From Candidatus Colwelliibacteriota bacterium (GTDB taxonomy: Bacteria > Patescibacteriota > Minisyncoccia > UBA6257 > Colwellbacteraceae): a stretch of 49,921 bases of DNA. The translations under genes and the position numbers were made by a program. Location of the stretch: assembly GCA_027448785.1 (NCBI GenBank), contig DAIDMW010000004.1:1-49921 (forward strand), given 5' to 3'. The notes under the pieces were generated by a model. The model made no database searches, was not told where the DNA came from, and was given only the letters and a program-made list of their open reading frames with translations. This document shows, piece by piece, positions 48,021-49,921 of the stretch (its first letter is position 1; every line of letters starts with the position of its first letter).

Positions 48021-48233
48021 CTAGTCTTTCCCTCTGAGCATCCTTCGCCAGGCGTCCGTGTTTTGAAACCACGGACAGAGAGAAGTGCCTAGCGCGCCGA
48101 GTACCAGCAAAACCAGTGCGGCCCACCACGGGTTGGCCAGCGTTGGATTTTGAATGAGATAAACGGCATAGTAGGCGAAGAAATACCAGATAATCAGATC
48201 GACAATCGATAAAACCACATCTTTTGCTTTCAT
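48021..48233 (-). CDS. Small membrane protein
   Basis: 70 aa; two hydrophobic segments. Confidence 0.55.
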   Translation of the reverse strand: MKAKDVVLSIVDLIIWYFFAYYAVYLIQNPTLANPWWAALVLLVLGALGTSLCPWFQNTDAWRRMLRGKD

Positions 48234-48361
48234 ATGGATAAGAATATTGATTTTCGACCTTTAAACTCCGGTTATGCATTAATTTTAGACCATTTTAAAG
48301 ATCGCGGGAAAGCGCAAGCTGTTCATTATGGACGAGCGCCTTAACCTGCTATAATTTCCGC

Positions 48362-48769
48362 ATGACTATCACTATCTGCGGATCGATTAAGTTCTATGAC
48401 GAAATGCTCGAGGCTAAAAGTAAGCTGGAAGCAGCTGGACACGATGTGCTTATGCCGATAAAGGCCGAAGGAGTCGATTATTGGTCGGAGGATAACACTT
48501 CCAGGGTGGAAGCCAAGAAAAAATTCGGGTTTATATCGGAGCATATGGATAAGATCGATAAATCCGACGCTATCTTGGTGGTAAACATCACGAAAGGCGA
48601 TGTGGAGAATTACATCGGCGCGAACACCTTTTTGGAAATGGGTTTTGCCTATTACCGCAATAAGACAGTATATCTTTTAAACGGAATTCCCAACCAGAAA
48701 TACATCGACGACGAGATATCGACCATAGAGCCGATAATCATAAACGGCGATCTAAGCAGGGTCGTATAA
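48362..48769 (+). CDS. Nucleoside 2-deoxyribosyltransferase-like protein
   Basis: 135 aa; ITICGSIKFYDEMLEAKSKLEAAGHDVLMP, SDAILVVNI, GANTFLEMGFAYYRNKTVYLL. Confidence 0.7.
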   Translation: MTITICGSIKFYDEMLEAKSKLEAAGHDVLMPIKAEGVDYWSEDNTSRVEAKKKFGFISEHMDKIDKSDAILVVNITKGDVENYIGANTFLEMGFAYYRNKTVYLLNGIPNQKYIDDEISTIEPIIINGDLSRVV

Positions 48770-48773
48770 ACAA

Positions 48774-49238
48774 ATGGCGGTATGCGATCATAAGAGCGTT
48801 GGTGTGCTTGTTTGGAAAGACGGCAAGCTGCTATTAATCGAGCGGCGCAAGCCGCCTTACGGTTTCGCCCCGCCAGCCGGACACGTTGACGATCACGGTT
48901 CTTTTGAAAACGCCGCGAAAGACGAGCTGAAAGAAGAGGTTGGTCTCGACGCCGTCAAATTAGAATTGCTAGCCGAAGGGAGAAAAAACAACCGTTGCCG
49001 ACGCGAAGGAGGTGATTGGCATTACTGGCGCATTTTTAATGCTAAAGCTCAGGGAGAAGTAAAAGCCAGCGAGGAGGAGACAAAGAAATTCGGTTGGTAC
49101 AGCGAGGAACAGTTAAAGGATCTTGCCGGTAAGACGGAAATATTTTTGAAAGGAGAGGTGTCCGACAGCGAATGGGAATCATCTCCGGGTTTGGAGCCGG
49201 TATGGAAAGATTGGCTATCGGAGCTTAAAATCATTTGA
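48774..49238 (+). CDS. Nudix-family hydrolase
   Basis: 154 aa; APPAGHVDDHGSFENAAKDELKEEVGLD. Confidence 0.82.
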   Translation: MAVCDHKSVGVLVWKDGKLLLIERRKPPYGFAPPAGHVDDHGSFENAAKDELKEEVGLDAVKLELLAEGRKNNRCRREGGDWHYWRIFNAKAQGEVKASEEETKKFGWYSEEQLKDLAGKTEIFLKGEVSDSEWESSPGLEPVWKDWLSELKII

Positions 49239-49837
49239 CCGCCATGGACCGGAAAACCATAGATACCTACAATCGATTCGCGAAGGAGTACGACGAAGAG
49301 ACTGTTGATTTTTGGGATAAATTTCCGCGGACGATTATCGATAAGTTTATCGACCTAACTAAAGGCAAGGTTTTGGATGTCGGCAGCGGCCCGGGTCGGG
49401 ACGGATTGATACTCCAGCACGCCGGCTTGGATGTAACTTGCCTAGACGCCTCTCAGGAAATGGTGAGAATATCTTCGGAGCGCGGCCTGAAGTCGGTTCT
49501 CGGCGATTTTAACAGTCTTCCTTTTGAAGATCTGTCTTTCGATGGAATTTGGTCATACACCTCGCTTCTACACGTTCCGAAGAGTGAAATAAACAAACCC
49601 TTGGCGGAGATAGCGAGAATTTTAAAGCCAAACGGTACATTCGGTCTGGGTCTTATCGAGGGAGAGGGGGAGTCATACCGCGAGAGTTCAGGCGTGGGAA
49701 GCCCAAGGTGGTTTTCATTCTATACGAAAGAGGAAGTAGAAAGCCTTTTGTGGCAGAATGGCTTTAAGATAGTTTACTTCGAGGAGTTCAAACCAAATAC
49801 GAAAAATTACTTCAATTTTATTGCGAAGAAAAAGTAA
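49235..49837 (+). CDS. Class I SAM-dependent methyltransferase
   Basis: 200 aa; VLDVGSGPGRDGLILQHAGLDVTCLDASQEMV. Confidence 0.92.
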   Translation: MTAMDRKTIDTYNRFAKEYDEETVDFWDKFPRTIIDKFIDLTKGKVLDVGSGPGRDGLILQHAGLDVTCLDASQEMVRISSERGLKSVLGDFNSLPFEDLSFDGIWSYTSLLHVPKSEINKPLAEIARILKPNGTFGLGLIEGEGESYRESSGVGSPRWFSFYTKEEVESLLWQNGFKIVYFEEFKPNTKNYFNFIAKKK

Positions 49838-49844
49838 GAAATGA

Positions 49845-49921
49845 TAACGGTGCAAGGGCATTCTGACGGTGCGTCTTTGGGGCGGTTTTGGTAGTCTATC
49901 CTAAAGCCGGTAATAATCACT
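49845..49921. repeat. 77-bp exact direct repeat, copy 2 (ends at the window edge)
   Basis: Identical to 46503-46579. Confidence 0.97.

Overview
The window looks like a Patescibacteria/CPR (Parcubacteria-like) chromosomal contig. This is inferred from gene content, very compact genes, short enzyme variants and overlapping operons; no search was run. From about 1 to 41 kb it is housekeeping. It holds a left-truncated prepilin-like gene, a DNA repair/oxidative-stress block (uvrB-uvrA-uvrC, dinB, truB, nth, nfo, sod), murA, a cell-shape operon (mreB, holB-like, frr, rseP, proS, second mreB, mreC, mreD, pbp2, dedA, tpiA), pgk, rnhA, RNase P RNA, typA, trigger factor, a DEAD-box helicase, obg, an alpha-amylase-family gene broken by an exact 8-bp tandem duplication, an SDR, an FKBP, a prolyl oligopeptidase and tRNA-Gln(CUG). 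Downstream of the tRNA (about 41.2-46.4 kb) is an AT-rich accessory segment with a GmrSD/DUF262-DUF1524-like protein, a Nudix hydrolase, a nucleotidyltransferase-like protein, a HEPN-like protein, an ApeA-like HEPN protein with an R-x4-H motif and a TM2 protein. This is a candidate defence island. The most interesting non-coding signals are: (i) a dispersed intergenic palindromic element family (at least 9-10 copies) whose arms encode the C-termini of several proteins; (ii) a recurrent -10 box 6-7 nt upstream of start codons, implying widespread leaderless transcription; (iii) terminator-like hairpins directly before uvrB and typA; (iv) a CTGAG-N4/5-TCGAA hairpin family that also occurs inside rnpB; (v) an exact 77-bp repeat joining the window end to position 46503. 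No CRISPR array was seen.
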